Assembly (NCBI RefSeq): GCF_001424565.1
Contig: NZ_LMOL01000007.1
Coordinates: 171,344 to 218,020 of the forward strand
Length of the DNA: 46,677 nucleotides
DNA from: Arthrobacter sp. Leaf141
Lineage (GTDB): Bacteria; Actinomycetota; Actinomycetes; Actinomycetales; Micrococcaceae
Reading direction: 5' to 3'
In this document: piece after piece, positions 16,716-24,153 of the stretch
Numbering within the stretch: position 1 is the stretch's first letter
How the letters are laid out: the number at the start of each line of letters is the position of its first letter
Program-made: the position numbers and the translations under genes
The notes under the pieces: generated by a model
Told to the model about the DNA's origin: nothing
Database searches by the model: none
Seen by the model: only the letters and a program-made list of their open reading frames with translations

Positions 16716-17435
16716 TCAGTAAGCGGATGAACCCTGTTCACCCTTGACAATCGCAATCCCGGAGCTGGCACCAATACGTGTTGCACCTGCTGCAATCATA
16801 GCCTGAGCGTCAGCGAGGGAACGCACTCCGCCGGACGCCTTGACGCCAAGTTGCGGCCCCACGGCGGCGCGCATCAGGGCGACATCCGCTGCGGTCGCGC
16901 CGCCGCCGTTGAAGCCGGTGGACGTCTTGACGAAGTCCGCACCGGCGGCGACGGCAGCTTCGCAGGCAAGGGTTTTCTGGCTGTCGGAGAGCAGCGAGGT
17001 TTCGATGATGACCTTCAGGATGGCGCCGCTGCCGTGCACGGCTGCCGCCACGGAGGCGATGTCCTCGGTCAGTGCGCCCTTGTCACCGGCCCGGGCGGCG
17101 GCGATGTTGATGACCATGTCCACCTCGTCGGCGCCGTCAAGGACGGCACCGCGGGCTTCGAAGGTCTTGACGTCCGTGGGCGTGGCGCCCAGCGGGAAAC
17201 CCACCACCGAGCAGGTCAGGACCCCGGAGCCCTTGAGTGCCGTTTTGACGGTCTTGACCCAGACAGGGTTCACGCAGACGGACTTGAAGCCGTACTCCGC
17301 GGCTTCGGCGCAGACCCTCAGGACCTCCTCCTCGGAGGCTTCCGGCTTCAGGATCGTGTGGTCGATGTAGGACGCGATGCCGTCCGGTCCGGCGGCGGTG
17401 GCCGGGGGAACGGTGGGCGCGGCTTCGTTGCTCAT
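16716..17435 (-). CDS. deoC: Deoxyribose-phosphate aldolase
   Basis: A 239-residue class I aldolase that cleaves 2-deoxyribose 5-phosphate to glyceraldehyde 3-phosphate and acetaldehyde in deoxynucleoside breakdown. The Schiff-base lysine lies in FVKTSTGF and the second active-site lysine in GVKASGGVR; YIDHTILKPEA near the N-terminus is also typical. ATG 17435, behind AGAGGA, gives a normal length with an N-terminal extension of about 20 residues. It would act in the same salvage pathway as the purine nucleoside phosphorylase and phosphomutase genes elsewhere in the window. Confidence 0.95.
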   Translation of the reverse strand: MSNEAAPTVPPATAAGPDGIASYIDHTILKPEASEEEVLRVCAEAAEYGFKSVCVNPVWVKTVKTALKGSGVLTCSVVGFPLGATPTDVKTFEARGAVLDGADEVDMVINIAAARAGDKGALTEDIASVAAAVHGSGAILKVIIETSLLSDSQKTLACEAAVAAGADFVKTSTGFNGGGATAADVALMRAAVGPQLGVKASGGVRSLADAQAMIAAGATRIGASSGIAIVKGEQGSSAY

Positions 17436-17552
17436 GATGGTCCTCTCCAGTGGCCTTGTGGGCCGGTGGCGCGTGTCCGTGACTCGTTTCGGGACCCATC
17501 TTGCCACAGCGGCAGCACCGCCCGGGCGTGCCGGGCGGTGCTGCCGGCTGCC

Positions 17553-18413
17553 TCAGGCGGCGGCCTGCAGGACCGGTCCCGGGGCCGACGCGCTCAACAG
17601 CTGCGTGGCGCAGGCCCCCGCTGCTGACGCGGCCGCCACCAGCAGGCCCAGCCGGACGCCGTCGAACGCTGCGGCGTCGCCGATGGCCCAGATGCCGGGC
17701 ACGGAGGTCCGGAAGTCCTGGCTGATGACGATGCCGCCGCTGGCCGCGGTGCGCAGGCCGGCGCTGGCTGCCAGGCCGTCGCGGGAGACGCGTTCCTCGG
17801 CGAGGACCACCAGGTCCCCGCTCATGCTGCTGCCGTCCTCGAAGATCACAGCGGACGCCACCAGCCCGGAGGCCGAGGTGCCCGGGACAATCGCGGCGGG
17901 CCGGGCGGTGGTGCGGATGGGGCGGACACCGCGGGCGCGGAGCACGGCTTCGGCCTGTCCTGCGGCTGCCCCGTTGCCCACCAGGATGCCCAGCGGGCGC
18001 CGGCCAAGTTCCCGGGTGACTTCGCCCACCGCACGGGAAATCCGGGCGGCGTCGTCGATGGTGGAGTAGCTCAGGCAGGAGCCGGCACCTTCCACGGGGT
18101 TGGCCACCGGTGCCGAGCCGGTGGCGATCACCAGCTGGTCGTAGCTGAATTCCATCCCGTCGGCGGTGGCCACTGTGCGCTTGGCGGCGTCGATGTGGCT
18201 GGCGGGTTGGCCGAAGCGGACGGACACCTGGGGCAGCAGGGCCAGCTCCAGCAGTTCCGCCGGGGTGTCGTCCCGGTTGCTGAGCACCGTGATGGTGCCG
18301 GTGAAGCGGCCCTGGTCCAGCTGCGTAACAAGGGCCTGGGCGGCCGGGCCTGCACCTGCGATGACGATGCGGGTGGCTGCGGGAGTGGACGGGGATGGTG
18401 CCGGAGCGGACAT
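17553..18413 (-). CDS. Small NirB-like FAD/NAD(P)-binding oxidoreductase
   Basis: 286 residues that align in outline with the flavoprotein part of NirB. The first dinucleotide motif is VIAGAGPAAQAL, then LVIATGSAP, and near the C-terminus the FAD motif GIWAIGDAAAF. The second Rossmann motif is weak (LGILVGNGAAAG), and the PYDR.ALSK-type segment seen in NirB is missing. There are no iron-sulphur cysteines. ATG 18413 follows AAAGGG. It lies downstream of the nirB-cobA-nnaR operon behind a terminator. It could be an accessory reductase of nitrite metabolism or a decayed paralogue. Confidence 0.7.
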   Translation of the reverse strand: MSAPAPSPSTPAATRIVIAGAGPAAQALVTQLDQGRFTGTITVLSNRDDTPAELLELALLPQVSVRFGQPASHIDAAKRTVATADGMEFSYDQLVIATGSAPVANPVEGAGSCLSYSTIDDAARISRAVGEVTRELGRRPLGILVGNGAAAGQAEAVLRARGVRPIRTTARPAAIVPGTSASGLVASAVIFEDGSSMSGDLVVLAEERVSRDGLAASAGLRTAASGGIVISQDFRTSVPGIWAIGDAAAFDGVRLGLLVAAASAAGACATQLLSASAPGPVLQAAA

Positions 18414-18580
18414 GTGCTGGCCCTTTCGCTGCTGGCCGCTGAGGCGGCCGGGACTTTCGTGATGCTCCCAGCGTAGGAAAGTGCTTTTACCGTTGTGTTT
18501 CCCCGCCATTGCGGCTCCGGCGGGGGTGCGTTCGCCAATGTTTACCGGCTGGTAACAGAACCCGTGACCCAGCTCTCAAT

Positions 18581-18634
18581 CCGCCGGAGCCGGACACATA
18601 TGGCCTTGGAACAGTGTCCCGGCGGCTCCGGCGG
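18581..18634 (-). terminator. Probable terminator of the nirB-cobA-nnaR operon
   Basis: CCGCCGGAGCCG (18581-18592) pairs with CGGCTCCGGCGG (18623-18634), extended by GACAC/GTGTC after a four-base bulge. It begins six bases after the nnaR stop. There is no T-run, as is common for actinobacterial terminators. Confidence 0.6.
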
Positions 18635-18640
18635 CGGGGG

Positions 18641-19789
18641 TCAGACCCGGATCCGGTAGCCCCGCTTGACCACGGTTTCCACCAGCCGGCCATCCGGCAG
18701 GGCGGAGCGGAGCCGGCTGACAGTCATGTCCAGGGCGTGTACGGAACCGCGGAGCTCCAGCAGGTCCGAGAGCGAATCGCGGGACAGGACGGCACCTTCC
18801 GCGCCGAGCAGCGCCCGCAGCAGCAGCAGGGGAGCCGGGGCCAGTTCCACGGGCTGGCCGTCGATCCGGAGGCTGCGGCCCCGGAGCTCGATGTTCCCGC
18901 TGCGGGTGTCCAGGCGGCGCACATGGTTCAGGGCCAGGTGCTCCACCACCAGCCGGATGAGTGCACCCATGCGGAAGCGTTCCGGCACCAGCGGGGTAAT
19001 GCCGGCGTCAAGCAAGGGCTGGGCGGTGACGGGGCCCACCACTGCGGTGGTGACGGTGGTTTTGAGGCTTTCGATCAACTGCTTGTAGACGCCCATTTCG
19101 TGGGCGGTGCTCCACATGGCGTCCACAGCAGGGGCGCTGGTGAAGGTGAGGACATCGAGGTTCCCGCTGCAGGCGGCCTCGATGAGGCGCGGCAGCCGGT
19201 CCTCGCCGTCGGGCTTCACCCAGCGGTACGGGGTCACGGTCAAGACCGTGGCCCCGGACATCCGGAGCCGTTCCAGCTGCCGGACATCCGTGTAGCCGTG
19301 CAGCTGCACGGCCACGGTTTTGCCGCGGACGCCTTCCGCCAGCAGCATGTCCACCAGTGTTGCGGTGGTTTCGTCGCTGCTGATGCCGACGTCGGCCAGC
19401 CCCGCGGCGCGGACGGCGCCGCGGGCCTTGGGACCGCGGACAAACATCCGGCACGCGGCAAGGGTTTCCAGCAGTTCGTCGCCGATCCCGAACGAGTCAG
19501 CGGCCTCGCACCAGCGGCGCATGCCGTAGGCGGTGGTGGCGATGCAGAGGTCCGGTTTGGCGGCGATGATGGTCCGGGTGTCCTCGATGAGGCGCATGTC
19601 CTCCTGGACGGGGGCGATTTTCAGGGCGGGCGCGTGCAGCACTTCGGCGCCGCGGCGTTCCAGGGCCTCAATCAGGTCCTGGGAGCGACGGTGCGAGGTC
19701 ACGCCGATGCGGAATCCTTCCAGCGGGGACTCCGGTGCGCCGGGTGTTTCCTCAACCTGCGGTGCCTCGGCTGGTGCAAGTGCATTCAT
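18641..19789 (-). CDS. nnaR: HemD-domain/winged-helix protein, NnaR-like regulator
   Basis: 382 residues. Residues about 25-275 form a uroporphyrinogen-III synthase (HemD) domain (FRIGVTSHRRSQDL, then TFTSAPAVDAMW and VVGPVTAQPLLDAG). Residues about 295-382 are an OmpR-type winged helix (LLRALLGAEGAVLSRD..., ending ETVVKRGYRIRV). This fusion is the plan of Streptomyces NnaR (SCO2958), described as a co-activator of nitrate/nitrite assimilation genes with GlnR. Its place directly behind nirB and cobA supports that role; it might still have synthase activity. ATG 19789 follows AAAGGA. Confidence 0.8.
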   Translation of the reverse strand: MNALAPAEAPQVEETPGAPESPLEGFRIGVTSHRRSQDLIEALERRGAEVLHAPALKIAPVQEDMRLIEDTRTIIAAKPDLCIATTAYGMRRWCEAADSFGIGDELLETLAACRMFVRGPKARGAVRAAGLADVGISSDETTATLVDMLLAEGVRGKTVAVQLHGYTDVRQLERLRMSGATVLTVTPYRWVKPDGEDRLPRLIEAACSGNLDVLTFTSAPAVDAMWSTAHEMGVYKQLIESLKTTVTTAVVGPVTAQPLLDAGITPLVPERFRMGALIRLVVEHLALNHVRRLDTRSGNIELRGRSLRIDGQPVELAPAPLLLLRALLGAEGAVLSRDSLSDLLELRGSVHALDMTVSRLRSALPDGRLVETVVKRGYRIRV

Positions 19790-19803
19790 GGGGGTCAATC
19801 CTT

Positions 19804-20838
19804 TCACGAACCGAGCAGCGAGGCCGCCAGCCTGTCTAAATCGGCGGCGGCTTCGGCGTGGCCGTTGTTGGCTTCCGCCACCTTGACCACCTCGCCGATG
19901 ACCAGGACGGCGGGGTTGCTGCAGCCGGCGGCCGCCGTGGTGATGGTGCCGAGGTCCGCGATGGTGGTGCGCTGCCCGGGCCGGTAGCCGCGTTCCACCA
20001 CGGCCATGGGCATGTCCGCCCGCATCCCGGCGCGGCGCAGGCCCGCTGCCAGCTGGTGCAGGGTCCCCACCCCCATCAGCACCACGATGGTGCCGCCGAG
20101 GCCGGCCAGGTGGTGGTGTTCCTTGTCGGTGAGCGGGGCGTGGCCGGAAACCACCGTGAACATGTGGCTGACTTCCCGGTGGGTGACGGGGATGCCGGCG
20201 GCAGCCGGGACGGAGATGGCGCTGGTGACGCCGGAGACCACTGAGACCTTGACGCCGGCGGCCACGCACGCGGCGACTTCCTCACCGCCGCGGCCGAACA
20301 CGTAGGGGTCCCCGCCCTTCAGCCGGACCACGTTGTTGCCGGTGAGGGCCGCGTCCACCATGAGTTTTTCAATGTCGGCCTGGCCCACCTTGTGGTGGCC
20401 GGGCTTCTTGCCCACGTCCACCAGCACGGCTGAGGTCAGCGTGGGGAGCTCCTGGTACGGGGCAAGGCGGTCATAAAACACCACGTCCGCATCGCGCAGG
20501 GCCTTCACGGCCGCCACGGTGAGGAGATCGGTGGTGCCGGGCCCGCCGCCCACAAGGGTGACGTGCCCCGGTGCGCCGGCGGCGGGTTCGGTGGCTACGG
20601 GGATGCCCGCGGCACGGCAGCGGTCCAGGAGCAGGTCCCAGCCGGGCTGGCCGTCGTCGACGGCGGCCACCAGGAACGGGCGCTCCGGCAGCGGACCGTT
20701 GTGGTCCTCGCCCTGGGGTGTGCTGAGGCGGGATACCACGGCGCCGGCGGCTTCGTAGCGTCTGACAGCCTGGCGGGCTGCCGCGTCCGATCCGGTGACC
20801 AGGACTTCACGGCCGGTGAGGTCGATGGAGAGCTGCAT
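19804..20838 (-). CDS. cobA: Uroporphyrinogen-III C-methyltransferase
   Basis: 344 residues. From about residue 90 it is a SAM-dependent methyltransferase (GGGPGTTDLLTV, RLKGGDPYVFGRGGEE, then a SAISVPAAAGIPVTHR segment) that methylates uroporphyrinogen III at C2 and C7 to give precorrin-2, on the way to siroheme. The first 85 residues are a shortened, degenerate version of the CysG N-terminal dehydrogenase/chelatase domain and lack a clear NAD-binding GGG motif, so the last siroheme steps need another gene. It starts two bases after nirB ends, so it supplies the NirB cofactor pathway. Confidence 0.9.
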   Translation of the reverse strand: MQLSIDLTGREVLVTGSDAAARQAVRRYEAAGAVVSRLSTPQGEDHNGPLPERPFLVAAVDDGQPGWDLLLDRCRAAGIPVATEPAAGAPGHVTLVGGGPGTTDLLTVAAVKALRDADVVFYDRLAPYQELPTLTSAVLVDVGKKPGHHKVGQADIEKLMVDAALTGNNVVRLKGGDPYVFGRGGEEVAACVAAGVKVSVVSGVTSAISVPAAAGIPVTHREVSHMFTVVSGHAPLTDKEHHHLAGLGGTIVVLMGVGTLHQLAAGLRRAGMRADMPMAVVERGYRPGQRTTIADLGTITTAAAGCSNPAVLVIGEVVKVAEANNGHAEAAADLDRLAASLLGS

Positions 20839-20840
20839 GG

Positions 20841-23471
20841 CTATACCTCGTTCGTGTTGCTGGAACGGACCGGGATGGAGGAACCGATGAGGACCTTGGC
20901 CTTTTCCTGGGCGGTGGCGGGGCGCATCTGGCCGCGCTCGTCCGGGACGAAGGTGATGGAATCATCCTTTTGGTCCGGGGCGTTGACGAACGACCGGAAC
21001 CGGCGCAGGCGCTCCGGGTCCTTCAGGGTGTCGGCCCATTCGTCCTGGTAGGTGTCCACGTGCTTGGCCACGGCTGCTTCGAGGTCTGCCGCGATGCCCA
21101 GCGTGTCGTTGACCACCACGTCCTCGACGTGCTTGATGCCGCCGTCGAGCTCTTCCTGCCAGCGGGCCGTGCGCTGCAGCCGGTCCGCGGTGCGGATGTA
21201 GTACATAAAGTAGCGGTCGATGTATTTGATCAGCGTCTCGTCATCCAGGTCCTTGGCCAGGAGCTGGGCGTGCGCCGGGGTTGCCCCGCCGTTGCCGCCA
21301 ACGTAAAGGTTCCAGCCGTCCGCCGTGGCGATCACGCCGACGTCCTTGCCGCGGGCCTCCGCGCATTCCCGGGCGCAGCCGGAGACACCCATCTTCAGTT
21401 TGTGCGGGCTGCGCAGGCCCCGGTAGCGGAGCTCAAGCTGGATGGCCATGGCCACCGAGTCCTGGACGCCGAACCGGCACCAGGTGGAACCGACGCAGGA
21501 CTTCACGGTGCGCAGGCTCTTGCCGTAGGCCTGGCCGGATTCGAAGCCGGCGTCCACCAGTTCCTTCCAGATTTCCGGAAGTTCCTCGAGCCGGGCACCG
21601 AACATGTCGATCCGCTGGCCGCCGGTGATTTTGGTGTACAGGTTGTACTTCTCGGCGACGGCGGCAATGACGCCGAGCTTCTTGGGGGTGATTTCGCCGC
21701 CGGCGATGCGGGGGACCACCGAGTAGGTGCCGTCCTTCTGCATGTTGGCCAGCGCGCGGTCGTTGGTGTCCTGCAGGGTGCCGCGGCCGGCGTCCAGCAC
21801 GTAGGCGCTGTTCTGGCTGGCCAGGATGTTGGCGATGGTGGGCTTGCAGATGTCGCAGCCGGCGCCGGTGCCGCACTTGGCCATGACCTCCTCGAAGGAG
21901 GTCAGTTCCAGGACGCGGATGGTTTCGAAGAGTTCCTGGCGGGACAGTTCGATGTGCTCGCACAGGGCCTTGGATACTTCGACGCCGGACTTGGTGAGCT
22001 CCGTTTCCAGCAGTTTCTTCAGCATGGGCACGCAGGAGCCGCAGCTGGTGCCGGCGCGGGTGCAGCCCTTGAGCTCGCCGAGTTCCTGCACCGGGGCGTT
22101 CCCGTCGCAGGCACCGCAGCCGTTGACGGTGTCGCGGATGGTTCCGGCGGAGACGTTGTTGCAGGAGCAGAGGATGGCGTCGTCCGGCAGTTCGGTTTCG
22201 GGGGCGTCGCCGCCGCCGGCAGCGGTCAGGTAGGCGCCGGGTTCCGCGCTCAGTTCGCGGCCCAGGATGGGCCGCAGCGAGGTGTACGGGGTGGCGTCGC
22301 CAACAAAGATGCCACCCAGGAGGGTCTTGGCATCGTCGGTGGTAACGATCTTCTGGTAGACGCCTCGGGCGGGGTCCGCGTAGACGATTTCGAGGGAGTG
22401 CTCGGTGCGGGCGAACGCGTCGCCGAAGCTTGCCACGTCAACGCCGGAGAGCTTGAGCTTGGTGGCGGTGTCGAAGCCGGGGAACGTGGCCGCGCCGCCG
22501 TGCAGCCGGTCCGCGACGATCTCGGCCATGGTGTTGGCCGGGGCCACCAGGCCAAGGCACATGCCCTCGAAGTTGGCCACTTCACCGATGGCCCAGATGT
22601 CCTCAACCTCGGTGGCGCAGGAATCGTCAATCACCACGCCGCCGCGCTGGCCCAGGCTGAACACCTGCTCCTCGCCCTCGGCGGCGCGGAAAAGCTCGTC
22701 GCGGGGCTTAACGCCGATCGCAACGATCACCAGGTCCGCCTCGATGGTGCGGCCGTCGGCCATCAGGACACCGGTGACCTGGCCGTCGTCGTCCGCCAAA
22801 ACCTCGGTGGGGAACACACCGCCGTGGACCGTGAAGCCCTTGGCCTCGATCAGGCGGCCCAGGGCCTGGCCCGCGCCTTCGTCGAGCTGGGTGTTCATCA
22901 ACCAGGGCGAGCCGTTGATCACGATGGGGTTGGCGCCGAGCTGCTCGGTGCCGGCCGCGGACTCCAGGCCCAGCAGGCCACCGCCGATGGTGACGGCGTT
23001 GACCTTCCGGCCCAGTTTGGCGGTGAGGTCGGCGATGGCCTTGTTGATGGCCCACACGTCTTCAAGGGTGCGGTACACGTGGGTGTAGGCGGCCCCGGGA
23101 ATGGGCAGCCGGGCGGCGTCGGAACCGGTGGCCACCACCAGGTGGTCGTAGGGGTAGCTGCTTCCCGCGGCGGTTTGCACGGTTTTGGCTGCGGCGTCGA
23201 TCTTCACCACGCGCTCGCCGCTCTTCAGCGTCAGTGCGTTGTGGTCCCACATGGACGCTGTCCCCAGGGTCAGGTCCACGCTGCTGTCTGTCAGGGCCTT
23301 TGACAGCGCAACACGGTCATACGGCAGGTGCACCTCCTCGGTGAGGACCGTGACATCCCAGCCGTCCAGGCCGCGGGTGTGCATGGCGTCGGCGAAGCGG
23401 TGGGCTGCCGGCCCGCCGCCGGCGACGACGACGCGGCGCGGTGTCTCTGTACGGGAAGTCTGTTCGGTCAC
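20841..23471 (-). CDS. nirB: Assimilatory nitrite reductase large subunit
   Basis: 876 residues. It reduces nitrite to ammonium with NAD(P)H in the cytoplasm. In order: FAD/NAD domains (VVVAGGGPAAHRF; GGGLLGLESA), a BFD-type [2Fe-2S] site (CSCNN... CGSC, about 434-490), a second cysteine pair (CGTGAGCDIC, near 530), and the sulphite/nitrite reductase half with the siroheme/[4Fe-4S] cysteines (SCVGSTWC and SGCAREC, about 657-702). GTG 23471, seven bases behind GAAAGG, is preferred to an ATG at 23537. cobA and nnaR follow on the same strand; nirD is divergent. GlnR-like boxes lie upstream. Confidence 0.95.
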   Translation of the reverse strand: MTEQTSRTETPRRVVVAGGGPAAHRFADAMHTRGLDGWDVTVLTEEVHLPYDRVALSKALTDSSVDLTLGTASMWDHNALTLKSGERVVKIDAAAKTVQTAAGSSYPYDHLVVATGSDAARLPIPGAAYTHVYRTLEDVWAINKAIADLTAKLGRKVNAVTIGGGLLGLESAAGTEQLGANPIVINGSPWLMNTQLDEGAGQALGRLIEAKGFTVHGGVFPTEVLADDDGQVTGVLMADGRTIEADLVIVAIGVKPRDELFRAAEGEEQVFSLGQRGGVVIDDSCATEVEDIWAIGEVANFEGMCLGLVAPANTMAEIVADRLHGGAATFPGFDTATKLKLSGVDVASFGDAFARTEHSLEIVYADPARGVYQKIVTTDDAKTLLGGIFVGDATPYTSLRPILGRELSAEPGAYLTAAGGGDAPETELPDDAILCSCNNVSAGTIRDTVNGCGACDGNAPVQELGELKGCTRAGTSCGSCVPMLKKLLETELTKSGVEVSKALCEHIELSRQELFETIRVLELTSFEEVMAKCGTGAGCDICKPTIANILASQNSAYVLDAGRGTLQDTNDRALANMQKDGTYSVVPRIAGGEITPKKLGVIAAVAEKYNLYTKITGGQRIDMFGARLEELPEIWKELVDAGFESGQAYGKSLRTVKSCVGSTWCRFGVQDSVAMAIQLELRYRGLRSPHKLKMGVSGCARECAEARGKDVGVIATADGWNLYVGGNGGATPAHAQLLAKDLDDETLIKYIDRYFMYYIRTADRLQRTARWQEELDGGIKHVEDVVVNDTLGIAADLEAAVAKHVDTYQDEWADTLKDPERLRRFRSFVNAPDQKDDSITFVPDERGQMRPATAQEKAKVLIGSSIPVRSSNTNEV

Positions 23472-23552
23472 TGGAGGGCCTTTCGCATGGGCCGCAGCGG
23501 ACTTGCCTGCAACCTTTTCTGTCGAGCTTTCCCTCAACAGTAGGAAGCGGCA

Positions 23553-23590
23553 GTTTCGCTTCAGTTTCCCAATTGTTTCGCGAACTTAAC
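23553..23590 (-). promoter_or_regulatory. GlnR-like operator upstream of nirB
   Basis: On the minus strand the four boxes GTTAA, GAAAC, GAAAC and GAAAC follow each other with exactly six bases between them (plus-strand box positions 23586, 23575, 23564, 23553). The actinobacterial GlnR pattern is gTnAc-n6-GaAAc repeated, so two boxes match fully and two match four of five. The site is 82-119 bases before the nirB start and about 155 bases before nirD. Confidence 0.6.
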
Positions 23591-23745
23591 TTCTGCATCA
23601 CGAACGCATTTCCCGGCGGGTTAGGTGTCTTTTACGCGCCGGACACATTCGCCGCACCCCGTTGAAACACCTGCCGCCTAGCGTGGAACGTGGCCGCAAC
23701 GGCTGCCAGAGACTGGCATAACAAGCACAGGGAGAGGAGCCGGAC

Positions 23746-24132
23746 ATGACGGCAACACTGGAACTTGGGGTACCCGGGACCGCAACGGCCGACGCCGGAA
23801 CGCGCCCCACCGCCGGATGGCACCGCATCTGCGCCGTTGAGGACCTCGAACTGTCCTGGGGTGAGGCGGCTCTGGTCGACGGCCGCCAGGTGGCGGTCTT
23901 CCGTACCGGCGCGAGTGAGGTTTTCGCCGTCGCCAACGAGGACCCGGCCACCGGGGCCCACGTGATGGCGCGCGGCATCCTGGGCTCGCGGGGCCTGCGG
24001 CCCACCATCGCCTCGCCGCTGCACAAAGAGGTCTATGACCTCGAGACCGGCGAATGCCTGACCAGCCCGGGCCTTGCCCTGGACACGTTCAGTACGCGGC
24101 TGGCCGGCGGCTTCCTGGAAGTCGAGCTCTAG
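23746..24132 (+). CDS. nirD: Nitrite reductase small subunit
   Basis: 128 residues with the Rieske-like fold of NirD. It carries the family segments VMARGILGSRG, TIASPLHKEVYDLETGECL and a C-terminal beta strand. As in NirD, the Rieske Cys/His ligands are missing, so it holds no [2Fe-2S] cluster; it supports NirB. AGGAG precedes ATG 23746. It is unusual only in being transcribed away from nirB, sharing the 274-base control region that carries the GlnR-like boxes. Confidence 0.92.
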   Translation: MTATLELGVPGTATADAGTRPTAGWHRICAVEDLELSWGEAALVDGRQVAVFRTGASEVFAVANEDPATGAHVMARGILGSRGLRPTIASPLHKEVYDLETGECLTSPGLALDTFSTRLAGGFLEVEL

Positions 24133-24153
24133 GCCGCCGCAGCGTTCCGGCCG

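Noticed and set aside
18540..18568. GlnR site before the small flavoprotein gene (GTTTAC, GTAAC, GTGAC)
   Set aside because: The boxes are 12 bases apart, not 11, and in the wrong combination. TTACC-n4-GGTAA is an inverted repeat but too weak to call.
20970..23303. 777-residue open frame antisense to nirB
   Set aside because: NirB explains the region with all cofactor motifs; the opposite frame is low-complexity.
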